From Congzhengia sp045576635 (GTDB lineage: Bacteria; Bacillota; Clostridia; UBA1381; UBA9506): a DNA stretch of 52,255 bases. The DNA lies in assembly GCA_045576635.1 (NCBI GenBank), contig JAZNGT010000025.1, positions 1 to 52,255 on the forward strand, written 5' to 3'. Each line of letters begins with the position of its first letter. The stretch's first letter is position 1. Of this stretch, positions 23,972 to 31,521 are shown piece after piece. A program made the position numbers and the translations under genes. A model generated the notes under the pieces. It searched no databases and had not been told where the DNA came from. It saw only the letters and a program-made list of their open reading frames with translations.

Positions 23972-25627
23972 GTGAACGTAAAAACAAAATCCGGAAAATG
24001 GATTTTCAATAAAATCCGGCCGTATTTTCCAATGCTGATTGTTTTGATTGCAATCGTTACGCTTATTTCTTACATCAGCGTACAGTTTGCACTCGTATCA
24101 AGAAGTTTAATCGATACTGCAACAAAGCAGGCAGAAGGTAGTGTATGGCACTCTGTTATCCGTTTGGGCATTTTGCTTCTTGTTCAGCTTTGCCTGCAAG
24201 TGATTTACATAAGAATTCACGTAAAAGTAAGCGGTAAACTCGCTATGTCTTTACGGACAGATTTGTTTTATCGCTTAATGCAAAAGGATTTTTCCAAAAC
24301 ATCCGAAATTCACTCGGGTGAACTTTTAAACAGACTAATCAGTGATGTATCCTTGGTAGCAGAACGTATGACGGAAATCATTCCGAATGTTGTGGCGCTT
24401 TTTTCGACCATTCTATTTAGTTTTATTGCACTTTACTCACTTGATAAGCAGTTTGCAATTGCATGCCTTGCCTTCGGGCCGGTTGCAATGATTGCGGCTT
24501 ATATATATAAGAAGAAAATCAAATCGCTTCATTTAAAATGTCGCGAAAGTGACGGAAAAGTTCGTTCTTTTCTGCAGGAAACCATACAGAATTTTCTTGT
24601 GATTAAAGCCTTTGGAAAAGAAACACTGTTTAGAAAAAACTCGCATACACTTCAATACGAGAACTTTAAGTTGAATGTGAAACGCTCAACTGTGGGGATT
24701 ATCGCAAATATTATGTTTTTCCTTACGGTGACGGTTGGATACTATGCAGCACTTGCATGGAGTGTGTATCGTTTAAGTTTAGGGCTTATCACATTTGGTA
24801 CCGTAACCGCGGTACTCGGACTTGTAGGTCAGCTTCAATCCCCGTTCCGTGAACTTTCTGCCGTTTTGCCAAAGTATTATATGGTATTAGCATCGGCAGA
24901 GCGTTTGATTGAATTGGAACAAATAGAAGATGAAGTGCAGTTTGCACCGCTTTCAGATAGTGATATGGCTGCGTTTGATTCCTTAAATTTTGAACGTGTT
25001 CATTTTGGTTACGGCGATGTATCCGTTTTGGACGATGTAACATTCACTATTAAGAAAGGCGAGTTTGTCGCACTTTGCGGAAGATCCGGCGCAGGAAAAA
25101 GTACACTTACAAGACTTATCCTTTCTGTGATTTCACCGGATAAAGGGGATGCTTACGTTACACTTTCAGGTGGCAAAAAGATTCCATTTTCCGCATCAAC
25201 CAGAAAATTGTTTTCGTATGTACCGCAAGGTAATATGATCCTTTCCGGCACCATACGGGATAACATAACTTTTGCAGACGAAACGCCGGACGAAGAAAAA
25301 GTTTTACGTGCTGTAAAAATGGCACAGCTTACTGACGTAGTTTCCAATATGCCGAACGGGCTTGATACATATATCGGAGAAAAAGGTCACGGTCTTTCCG
25401 AAGGGCAGGTACAACGTATTGCCATTGCCCGCGCACTTTATTATGATGCTCCCGTTTTGCTGTTGGACGAAGCGACTTCTGCACTAGACATTCAGACCGA
25501 GCGGAATTTGCTCTCTACCATTAAAGAGATGACAGATAAAACCTGCATCATCATTTCGCACAGAAAAGAAGTCATAGACGCGTGCGATAAAACTTATCAT
25601 TTGCAGAATGGCACACTTACGTGCTGA
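23972..25627 (+). CDS. ABC exporter, fused permease and ATPase
   Basis: 551 residues from GTG 23972. Six membrane helices occupy about 1-310 (TM1 near PYFPMLIVLIAIVTLISYIS). The ATPase domain has Walker A GRSGAGKST (about 370), a slightly degenerate signature LSEGQVQR, Walker B VLLLDEATSALD, and the switch His in IISHRKE. There is no N-terminal C39 peptidase, so leader removal is not built in. The half-transporter is expected to work as a homodimer, like the lasso peptide exporter McjD. It lies 21 bp after the PqqD gene. Substrate probably the peptide encoded downstream; this is inference. Confidence 0.92.
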   Translation: MNVKTKSGKWIFNKIRPYFPMLIVLIAIVTLISYISVQFALVSRSLIDTATKQAEGSVWHSVIRLGILLLVQLCLQVIYIRIHVKVSGKLAMSLRTDLFYRLMQKDFSKTSEIHSGELLNRLISDVSLVAERMTEIIPNVVALFSTILFSFIALYSLDKQFAIACLAFGPVAMIAAYIYKKKIKSLHLKCRESDGKVRSFLQETIQNFLVIKAFGKETLFRKNSHTLQYENFKLNVKRSTVGIIANIMFFLTVTVGYYAALAWSVYRLSLGLITFGTVTAVLGLVGQLQSPFRELSAVLPKYYMVLASAERLIELEQIEDEVQFAPLSDSDMAAFDSLNFERVHFGYGDVSVLDDVTFTIKKGEFVALCGRSGAGKSTLTRLILSVISPDKGDAYVTLSGGKKIPFSASTRKLFSYVPQGNMILSGTIRDNITFADETPDEEKVLRAVKMAQLTDVVSNMPNGLDTYIGEKGHGLSEGQVQRIAIARALYYDAPVLLLDEATSALDIQTERNLLSTIKEMTDKTCIIISHRKEVIDACDKTYHLQNGTLTC

Positions 25628-25679
25628 AATAAATGTATTCCCATGCTTTTATTTAAAGATCAATAAAGGAGGAAAAAAA

Positions 25680-26651
25680 ATGATTAAATCAGGAGTATTC
25701 AAGAAAGTTGTTGCTCTTGTTGCAGCTTTAACATTGGTTTGCGCTTTTGCAATCGGTGCAAGTGCAGCTACCATTTCCAGCACAACAACAACCTATAATG
25801 CAGATGCTTCTAAAGTTGATGTAGTTGTTAATGTAACAGCTATCCCCGATGCTTATGTTACTTATTATGCAGTAAACGCAGCTGCTGAAGCAACACAGGG
25901 CGTCGTATTTGCTGACCAGACAACAGCAGATGAAAGTGGTGCTGCTACATTTAACTTTACAACAGAAGCAGCTTATTTAGAAAGTGAAGTTTTAGTTGGT
26001 GAAACAGACGTTGACAATGCAGGTACAGGAACCATCGAAGGTAACGCAGTTGCAATGACAGGTAGCACCACAGACGCTTATGTGCTTCCCAACGGTGAAG
26101 CAACAGCAACATTAACATTTAACTATGCTTTTGGATACAACAGAACATTAGACGCTGTTGCAGCAGACAATGCTACAGTTACAGATGCTTCTTTCTCTGA
26201 AGGCGTTATCACAGTTGTTTTAGCAGACATCGACGGTGATGTTACATTAACAGTAACAGAAAAAGCTGCAGTTGTTGACCCCGACATCGTTATGACAAAC
26301 CATGCAGCTGCAGGTGTTGTTGTAGCAGAAGCTTCTGAGAACGGTACAGATGATGAATTCGCTTGGGTAACCGCTGGTGACAAAAAACTTTCTGTTCTCG
26401 GTCAGATCACCGGTATTCCGGAAAACAGAGAATTCGGTGTTGTAATTTCTGTAGACGAAATCGCAGAAGGCGAATTTGATGAACTTGCAAACACCTACAA
26501 AGCAATGGGTAAAGCTGACTCCGGTCACTTTGCTATTCAGGTAATCGATGCTGAGATCGAGGTTACTGATTACAACACAGCTGTTTACTATGTAAACGCT
26601 GATGGCAAATACGTAGTATCCGGCGTTTCCGTTGCTTCTTTTATCGAATAA
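25680..26651 (+). CDS. Secreted acidic, Ala/Thr/Val-rich protein of unknown function
   Basis: 323 residues from ATG 25680 (strong AAAGGAGG; a longer frame to 25608 overlaps the exporter and is unlikely). A clear signal peptide ends GASA-ATIS near residue 30. The mature part has no Cys, few Lys/Arg and many Asp/Glu, Ala, Thr and Val. It looks all-beta, with repeats of the type VDVVVNVTAIPDAYVTYY and VITVVLADIDGDVTLTVTE. No sortase motif, SLH domain or membrane anchor is present. Codon use is strongly biased to a few codons (GCA/GCT, ACA, GTT, GAA), suggesting high expression. A surface, matrix or filament protein is plausible. No family recognised. Confidence 0.8.
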   Translation: MIKSGVFKKVVALVAALTLVCAFAIGASAATISSTTTTYNADASKVDVVVNVTAIPDAYVTYYAVNAAAEATQGVVFADQTTADESGAATFNFTTEAAYLESEVLVGETDVDNAGTGTIEGNAVAMTGSTTDAYVLPNGEATATLTFNYAFGYNRTLDAVAADNATVTDASFSEGVITVVLADIDGDVTLTVTEKAAVVDPDIVMTNHAAAGVVVAEASENGTDDEFAWVTAGDKKLSVLGQITGIPENREFGVVISVDEIAEGEFDELANTYKAMGKADSGHFAIQVIDAEIEVTDYNTAVYYVNADGKYVVSGVSVASFIE

Positions 26652-26670
26652 TTAGGGAGGTAGAGATATA

Positions 26671-26865
26671 ATGAAAAGATATGAAAAACCTAGCGTAAGC
26701 GTAATCGAATTACAGCTTAAAGAAAATATCGCTGCCGTTCCGACAACAGTTTATAAGGGCCTTACCGGCACAAATAACTCTAAGCTCGTAGATATGGCTC
26801 TTACACAGGAAGGCACCGGTATCGTTGCTGGTAAATACGGCGACTTAGATATCGCAGCTAGCTAA
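26671..26865 (+). CDS. 64-residue candidate RiPP precursor / kinase substrate peptide
   Basis: Strong GGGAGG site 12 nt before the ATG. The N-terminus MKRYEKPSVSVIELQL has Tyr4-X2-Pro7 and spaced hydrophobics, as in leader peptides recognised by lasso-type B1/PqqD-like proteins (YxxP motif). A break at about residues 20-23 (NIAAVP) is followed by a 40-residue part rich in Gly, Thr, Ala, with no Cys, ending in DLDIAAS. The terminal residue is Ser64; the lasso-cluster kinase of paeninodin phosphorylates a C-terminal Ser of its precursor. It sits between a secreted protein gene and an HPr-kinase-like gene. The gene is real by ribosome site and spacing; its function is inferred. Confidence 0.72.
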   Translation: MKRYEKPSVSVIELQLKENIAAVPTTVYKGLTGTNNSKLVDMALTQEGTGIVAGKYGDLDIAAS

Positions 26866-26879
26866 TTAATTTAGAACTT

Positions 26880-27749
26880 ATGCTGTATCGTATTGCAAAT
26901 GTTAATTTAACGCTTGATGGATTCGAAAGTGAGTACATTAAGCACAGACTTAGGAAATACGAGGTGGATGCTTCGGCATCCACCCCGATTGACCTACGTA
27001 TAACATTTAAAGAGAATAACAGCATCGTAGTGCCGGCGGGAAGAGATTTTCGCCGGCTTGATGCGTGGTATTGGATTGAACGGGATGACGGCGGTTATAC
27101 CGCAATAAAGCAGGTGTCTCAACATCGTGCAAATTTTATTCGTGCGGATATAGATAAAGCTTGTCAGAATGTACTGATTGAGTATGTAGACATCAAAGAC
27201 CGCTACGAGATTACAACAGATCAGTATTTATATATTATTTTGGGCGAAATATTTGCGTTTTGCCAAACCGTTCGCAGCGCCACAGTACTTCATTCGGCAG
27301 CGGTTTCCTATAAAGGACAGGCTGTTTTATTTTCTGCGCCCTCCGAAACGGGCAAGTCGACACATGCAGGCCTTTGGAAAAAGGTTTTTGAAGACGACGT
27401 AACACTTTTTAACGATGACACCCCTGTCATTCGTGTCGAAAACGACACATTATTTGCTTGCGGAACTCCGTGGAGCGGAAAAACTGAAATCAACGAAAAT
27501 TTTGCTTATCCTTTAAAAGGTATTGTTTTTTTAAGACAGGCAAAAGAAAATGAAATTCGAAAATTGTCCACTGTTGAAGCAGTGGTTAAATTATTAAATG
27601 AAACAAAAAAACCGGTATTTGAAGAGTTGATGGACAAACATATGGAATTTATCCAAACCATTATCACCAAAATACCAATTTATGAACTCGGTTGCACCAT
27701 CTCTGATGAGGCACCTAAGCTTGTGAGAGATACTTTATTTAAGGAGTGA
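26880..27749 (+). CDS. HPr-kinase/PEPCK-like protein (peptide or serine kinase)
   Basis: 289 residues. The C-terminal half has the HPr kinase-like fold: LHSAAVSYKGQAVLFSAP (137-154), P-loop SETGKST (155-161), acidic pair Asp179-Asp180 in LFNDDTPVI and a second glycine loop GTPWSGK (195-201). The N-terminal 130 residues are unlike HPr kinase and lack its serine-HPr features, so carbon catabolite control is unlikely. Homologues in RiPP clusters (paeninodin kinase, SynChlorMet ScmC-like proteins) occur beside PqqD-like proteins. The start ATG 26880 has no clear ribosome site, only 14 bp after the peptide stop; translation may be coupled to the peptide gene. Confidence 0.8.
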   Translation: MLYRIANVNLTLDGFESEYIKHRLRKYEVDASASTPIDLRITFKENNSIVVPAGRDFRRLDAWYWIERDDGGYTAIKQVSQHRANFIRADIDKACQNVLIEYVDIKDRYEITTDQYLYIILGEIFAFCQTVRSATVLHSAAVSYKGQAVLFSAPSETGKSTHAGLWKKVFEDDVTLFNDDTPVIRVENDTLFACGTPWSGKTEINENFAYPLKGIVFLRQAKENEIRKLSTVEAVVKLLNETKKPVFEELMDKHMEFIQTIITKIPIYELGCTISDEAPKLVRDTLFKE

Positions 27750-27754
27750 TTTGT

Positions 27755-29371
27755 ATGAAAAAATTATTATCTTTCCTTTTGACATTTATTATGCTCCTTT
27801 CCGTATGCGTATGTGTTCATGCAGAAGGATTTTATGACCTTCCGAAAGAGCACTGGGCATATAGCAACATTATGACACTTGTAAATGAAGGCACCGTAAA
27901 CGGCTACGAGGACGGAAGTTTTTTGCCTTCTAAAACTGTTACACGTGCCGAATTTGTAAAAATGCTCGGCAAGTGGGACAGAGCATATCAAGGCTCTTTT
28001 TCTGACATGGCGAGTGAGCACTGGGCATATGAATATATTAAATGGTCGGGTTTAGAGCCGGTAAACGGCAGAATTTATCCCGATGTTGCTATGCTTCGTT
28101 CTGATGTAATTAACTTAATCTGGAAAAGAAACGGTTCGCCGAAACACAATGGTGCGCCGGGAGCGATCTCCAATCAAGGAACGAATAAAGATGCGACGTC
28201 ATGGGCGTATACCATTGGCCTTGTGCAGGGTGATGACGGTTTCAATCTTCATTTAGACAGACCTTTAACGCGAGCAGAAGCTGCAACACTAATTGTTCGT
28301 TCGAAAACAGTAGTTTCTGAAAATAAAACGTACAACTTTATTGATGTTGTAAAAGAAGATATGTTAAAAGAAGTTTATCGTGTAACCGACATCTTCCCGG
28401 GTAAAGTGTATGATGCCGATGCGAAGATTACATACGGTGAACTTTCAAGAGCTGCAATGCAGCTTGGTGCTTTTGGAAAACGCATTACATACGATAGTTC
28501 CAGCATTGATACATTGGACGTTTTCAAACATGAGTATACAAAAGATTTCTACATCTTATCTCATAAAGTCTGGGGTCCGGAATATTATACAGAGTCTATG
28601 ATAGACAAAAATGTCACGGTGCAGGATGCTCTTTCTGGTCTTATTTACGGTCTCGTAAGACGTGGTGCCAGAACAGTAAATCTTGGCGTAATGAACAAAT
28701 TTTATTCGGATCTTAAAAAAGCAGACAGTACAACAATGGAAAATCTCTGCCTTTCTTATGCATACCAAAACGGAATCAAGCTTTTGGCAGGTGATAAATT
28801 AAACGCGCAAAAAGAAATTACTGTGCGTGAAATTGAGGCATTGCTGCTTCAGATTAACGCGTTTGTAGGTCTTGAAATTGGTTATGACGACAATGCGAAA
28901 TATAATGTAATGATTCGAACAGACCTTTCCAACTATCCTGCAAACTATCAAGATTACAGAAGCGTGTTAGACGATGTTCCGAATGCTTTGTATAATTTAA
29001 AAGAGGCAAGTACAAAAGCTTCATCTTTTTACAAAATGGCAAATGAATTTTCTTTCGTGTACACAACGTATTTAAAGAGTGTGGAAAATACGATAAAATC
29101 CAATCATAAGATAAGTGCAGATTTTAAACTCTATCCGTCTTTAACTTACCAAGAAAACAACAGGGTAGTATTTGTTGCAGAATGTAAATTGAATATGGAA
29201 AACGAGGTATCGCTTGACTCCGTATTCGCTAAATTCTTAAAGCAAAATACCGGTCTTACAGCGAAACCGAGTCAGGTTTTCTATGTTGTATTTGAAACAT
29301 ACGAACCGCTTATGGATATTTATCTGCCCACGAGCGGAGCTTATCTTAAAACAATTATAATGCCTAGTTAA
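27755..29371 (+). CDS. Secreted S-layer homology (SLH) domain protein
   Basis: 538 residues from ATG 27755, preceded by AAGGAG. Signal peptide 1-23 (cleavage after VHA). Three SLH modules follow: about 26-73 (FYDLPKEHWAYSNIMTLVNE and TVTRAEFVKML), 82-125 (FSDMASEHWAYEYIKW) and 145-183 (ATSWAYTIGLVQGDDG and PLTRAEAATLIV). Such modules bind pyruvylated secondary cell wall polymers. The remaining 350 residues match no family I recognise. Its start is 5 bp after the kinase-like gene and it leads into the Wzz/tyrosine kinase pair, so it belongs to the same operon. Confidence 0.88.
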   Translation: MKKLLSFLLTFIMLLSVCVCVHAEGFYDLPKEHWAYSNIMTLVNEGTVNGYEDGSFLPSKTVTRAEFVKMLGKWDRAYQGSFSDMASEHWAYEYIKWSGLEPVNGRIYPDVAMLRSDVINLIWKRNGSPKHNGAPGAISNQGTNKDATSWAYTIGLVQGDDGFNLHLDRPLTRAEAATLIVRSKTVVSENKTYNFIDVVKEDMLKEVYRVTDIFPGKVYDADAKITYGELSRAAMQLGAFGKRITYDSSSIDTLDVFKHEYTKDFYILSHKVWGPEYYTESMIDKNVTVQDALSGLIYGLVRRGARTVNLGVMNKFYSDLKKADSTTMENLCLSYAYQNGIKLLAGDKLNAQKEITVREIEALLLQINAFVGLEIGYDDNAKYNVMIRTDLSNYPANYQDYRSVLDDVPNALYNLKEASTKASSFYKMANEFSFVYTTYLKSVENTIKSNHKISADFKLYPSLTYQENNRVVFVAECKLNMENEVSLDSVFAKFLKQNTGLTAKPSQVFYVVFETYEPLMDIYLPTSGAYLKTIIMPS

Positions 29372-29382
29372 GGAGCAGAGCC

Positions 29383-30123
29383 ATGGAAAAGAAAATTAAT
29401 GTTTTAGAACTAATCAATTTTTACATACAGCGTTGGTGGATTATGCTGATCGGTATTTTGGTTGGCGGTCTTGCATTTGGTGCGTATACAGTAGGTTTTA
29501 TCACACCTATGTATCAATCTGCATGCTCGTTTTATGCAGAAAATACGAATGACGTGCTTCCACAGGAAATTACGAATGTTAATTTAAGTGCAATTATGGT
29601 TCGTAAAGAGCTTGTTGCTACGTATGCTGAAATTTTATCCAGTAATGTTTTCTTAAAGAAAGTAGCGAAGGAAAGTGGGCTTGGATATACACACAATGAA
29701 CTGTATCCTATGCTTTCTATGACATCCAAAAACGAAACTGAAATTTTGGTTGTAAAAGTAAAATCGCCGAATCCCCAGCACGCATATGTGCTTGCGCAGG
29801 TAATTTCAAAACTTGCCGATGAACAAATCAGTGCGGTTGTGGATGGCGGTAGTGTAAGGGTGTTGGATGAACCTGAATTCCCCGAAAGACCGTATGCTCC
29901 CAGCAAAACGCGAAATGTTGAAATCGGTATGATTGCCGGTTTGTTCTTAAGTATGATGCTGGTGTTCTTGATTGAATTAATCGGTAACAGGGTTAAAAAC
30001 GCGGAAGAAATTACCGAGGCATTCCACTATCCTGTCTTAGGTGAAATTCCTTATTATGTATTTAACAACAATAATAAGAGCAAGGGTTTCAACGTATTAC
30101 GTACGGATGTAGCAAATAATTGA
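29383..30123 (+). CDS. Polysaccharide co-polymerase (Wzz/CpsC/YveK type)
   Basis: 246 residues: N-terminal membrane helix about 19-40 (WWIMLIGILVGGLAFGAYTV), extracytoplasmic helical domain, the conserved PEFPERPYAPSKTRN stretch just before the second helix (about 181-201), and a cytosolic tail. This is the firmicute CpsC/YveK architecture, which regulates chain length and activates the partner BY-kinase. The kinase gene follows after 22 bp. No polymerase, flippase or glycosyltransferase gene is present in the window, so the polysaccharide it serves lies elsewhere. Confidence 0.9.
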   Translation: MEKKINVLELINFYIQRWWIMLIGILVGGLAFGAYTVGFITPMYQSACSFYAENTNDVLPQEITNVNLSAIMVRKELVATYAEILSSNVFLKKVAKESGLGYTHNELYPMLSMTSKNETEILVVKVKSPNPQHAYVLAQVISKLADEQISAVVDGGSVRVLDEPEFPERPYAPSKTRNVEIGMIAGLFLSMMLVFLIELIGNRVKNAEEITEAFHYPVLGEIPYYVFNNNNKSKGFNVLRTDVANN

Positions 30124-30145
30124 GTCCAAAGAAGGTGAATGATAT

Positions 30146-30871
30146 ATGTATTTAAGACAATTAATGCGTGAAGATGAACAAATCGAAAAAAATCCAAATA
30201 AAAAACAGCTCATGTACATTGGTGAGTCTTACAAAAATGTAAGAGCAAGTCTTATGTTTGCTTTGGCAGGAAAAGAAGAAGGCAGGGCAAATATTATCAT
30301 TATTACCAGTGCAGAGCAGGGTGACGGAAAAACTACAACATGTATCAATACAGCATCGGCGTTTGCAGACTCTAATGCTAAGGTTTTGATTATTGACGCT
30401 GACCTTAGACGTCCTAAAATCAGTAAGTACCTAGGACAGAAAAAAGAAGGTCAGAAAGGTCTTTCCGATGTTCTCGGCGGTTTTTGCAGTATTGATGAAG
30501 CAATTGCAAAAAATCCTGACGGAAATGATTTTGACTGCCTTTATGCAGGTACTGTTCCTCCTAACCCTTCCGAACTTTTAATGCTTGAAAAAGTGCAGGA
30601 TGTAATAGAAGAACTTGCAACAAAATATGATTACATCTTTATCGACACACCTCCTGTTGGTGTTGTATCAGAAACGCTTTATTTAACACGTTTTGCAACC
30701 GGCGTCGTATTGGTTGTAAAAAAAGGCTTTACACATTTTAAAAAGTTAACCAATGCTGTTGACAGCTTAAAGTTTGCGAATGCAAACATTTTAGGTACCG
30801 TACTTACGAATTCCGTAAATGCGCGTATCAAATATTACTATTATCGCAGCAAACGGTACTACTATTATTAA
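30146..30871 (+). CDS. CpsD/CapB family bacterial tyrosine kinase
   Basis: 241 residues. Walker A SAEQGDGKTTT (55-65), Walker A' LIIDADLRRP (81-90) and Walker B YIFIDTPPVG define the BY-kinase family. The C-terminus is a tyrosine cluster, YYYYRSKRYYYY (230-241), the autophosphorylation tail; the eight tyrosines form two perfect quartets. It acts with the preceding CpsC/Wzz protein to control surface polysaccharide export. It is last in the operon that begins with the PqqD-like gene; a hairpin lies 8 bp after the stop. Confidence 0.93.
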   Translation: MYLRQLMREDEQIEKNPNKKQLMYIGESYKNVRASLMFALAGKEEGRANIIIITSAEQGDGKTTTCINTASAFADSNAKVLIIDADLRRPKISKYLGQKKEGQKGLSDVLGGFCSIDEAIAKNPDGNDFDCLYAGTVPPNPSELLMLEKVQDVIEELATKYDYIFIDTPPVGVVSETLYLTRFATGVVLVVKKGFTHFKKLTNAVDSLKFANANILGTVLTNSVNARIKYYYYRSKRYYYY

Positions 30872-30878
30872 ACACAAG

Positions 30879-30905
30879 ACAGGTTATCGCGTTGCGATAA
30901 CCTGT
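30879..30905 (+). terminator. hairpin terminator closing the surface/peptide operon
   Basis: ACAGGTTATCGC (30879-30890), loop GTT, GCGATAACCTGT (30894-30905). A strong 12-bp stem, but the T tract after it is interrupted (TTTCATTATCTTTT). Confidence 0.7.
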
Positions 30906-30942
30906 TTCATTATCTTTTAAACTTTAACAGAAAGGGAAAACT

Positions 30943-31422
30943 ATGTTAAAAAAGATTCTTCTTTGGCTTTTGGTAATTGCACTTTCTTTGCAGATTTTTT
31001 CGTTTTCGTCTGAAAATGCGGAAGAATCCGGCGGCCTCAGTGAAAAAGTTACGAAAGTCGTTGTAAAAGTAATTAAAGAAGTGAAAGAAATTCCGCCACA
31101 AAAGCAAGTATCATTTTTTGAAATAGTCCATAAAATTGTTCGCAAAACAGCACATTTTGCAGAATATACGCTTTTGGCAATCGCAGTTTTTGCACTCTCT
31201 AAAAGCTACGCATTAAAAAATGTGACATCATTTTTCATTTCAATAGTTTATTGCCTTTTCTTTGCTACTTCTGATGAAATTCATCAACTTTATGTTCCTG
31301 GCAGACACGGCGCTGTTCTGGATGTCGTATTAGATGGTTCGGGTGCGCTTTTCGGAAATGGAATTGCCGTTTTATTTTTACATATTAAACGAATGACACG
31401 AAAAAAAACAAAAAAAGTTTAA
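30943..31422 (+). CDS. VanZ-like family membrane protein
   Basis: 159 residues: an N-terminal signal-like helix (LLWLLVIALSLQIFSFSS), then KIVRKTAHFAEYTLLAIAVF with the conserved His/Glu of VanZ proteins, and the second signature ATSDEIHQLYVPGRHGAVLDV. Four helices in total. VanZ homologues affect sensitivity to teicoplanin in some cocci, but most members have no known role. AGAAAGGG precedes the ATG. Confidence 0.85.
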   Translation: MLKKILLWLLVIALSLQIFSFSSENAEESGGLSEKVTKVVVKVIKEVKEIPPQKQVSFFEIVHKIVRKTAHFAEYTLLAIAVFALSKSYALKNVTSFFISIVYCLFFATSDEIHQLYVPGRHGAVLDVVLDGSGALFGNGIAVLFLHIKRMTRKKTKKV

Positions 31423-31463
31423 ATTTAACAGATTGTTCATACCAGTGTAAAAAAAATCGTTTA

Positions 31464-31472
31464 TGATAAAAT
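31464..31472 (+). promoter_or_regulatory. likely htrA promoter (extended -10)
   Basis: TGATAAAAT (31464-31472) is an extended -10; the hexamer 17 bp upstream (AGTGTA) is a poor -35. Start codon 50 bp downstream. Confidence 0.4.
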
Positions 31473-31521
31473 ATAGAAAGGCAAAAGATTTTGTCGTATT
31501 TGTAAGTGGAGGGAACAAAAA

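Noticed and set aside
23669..27749. Complete lasso peptide cluster
   Set aside because: No asparagine synthetase-like cyclase and no transglutaminase-like leader peptidase in the window, so only the accessory half is present.
26880..27749. Canonical HPr kinase/phosphorylase (HprK) for carbon catabolite repression
   Set aside because: N-terminal domain differs, the P-loop is SETGKST rather than the usual HprK form, and the operon is about surface and peptide export.
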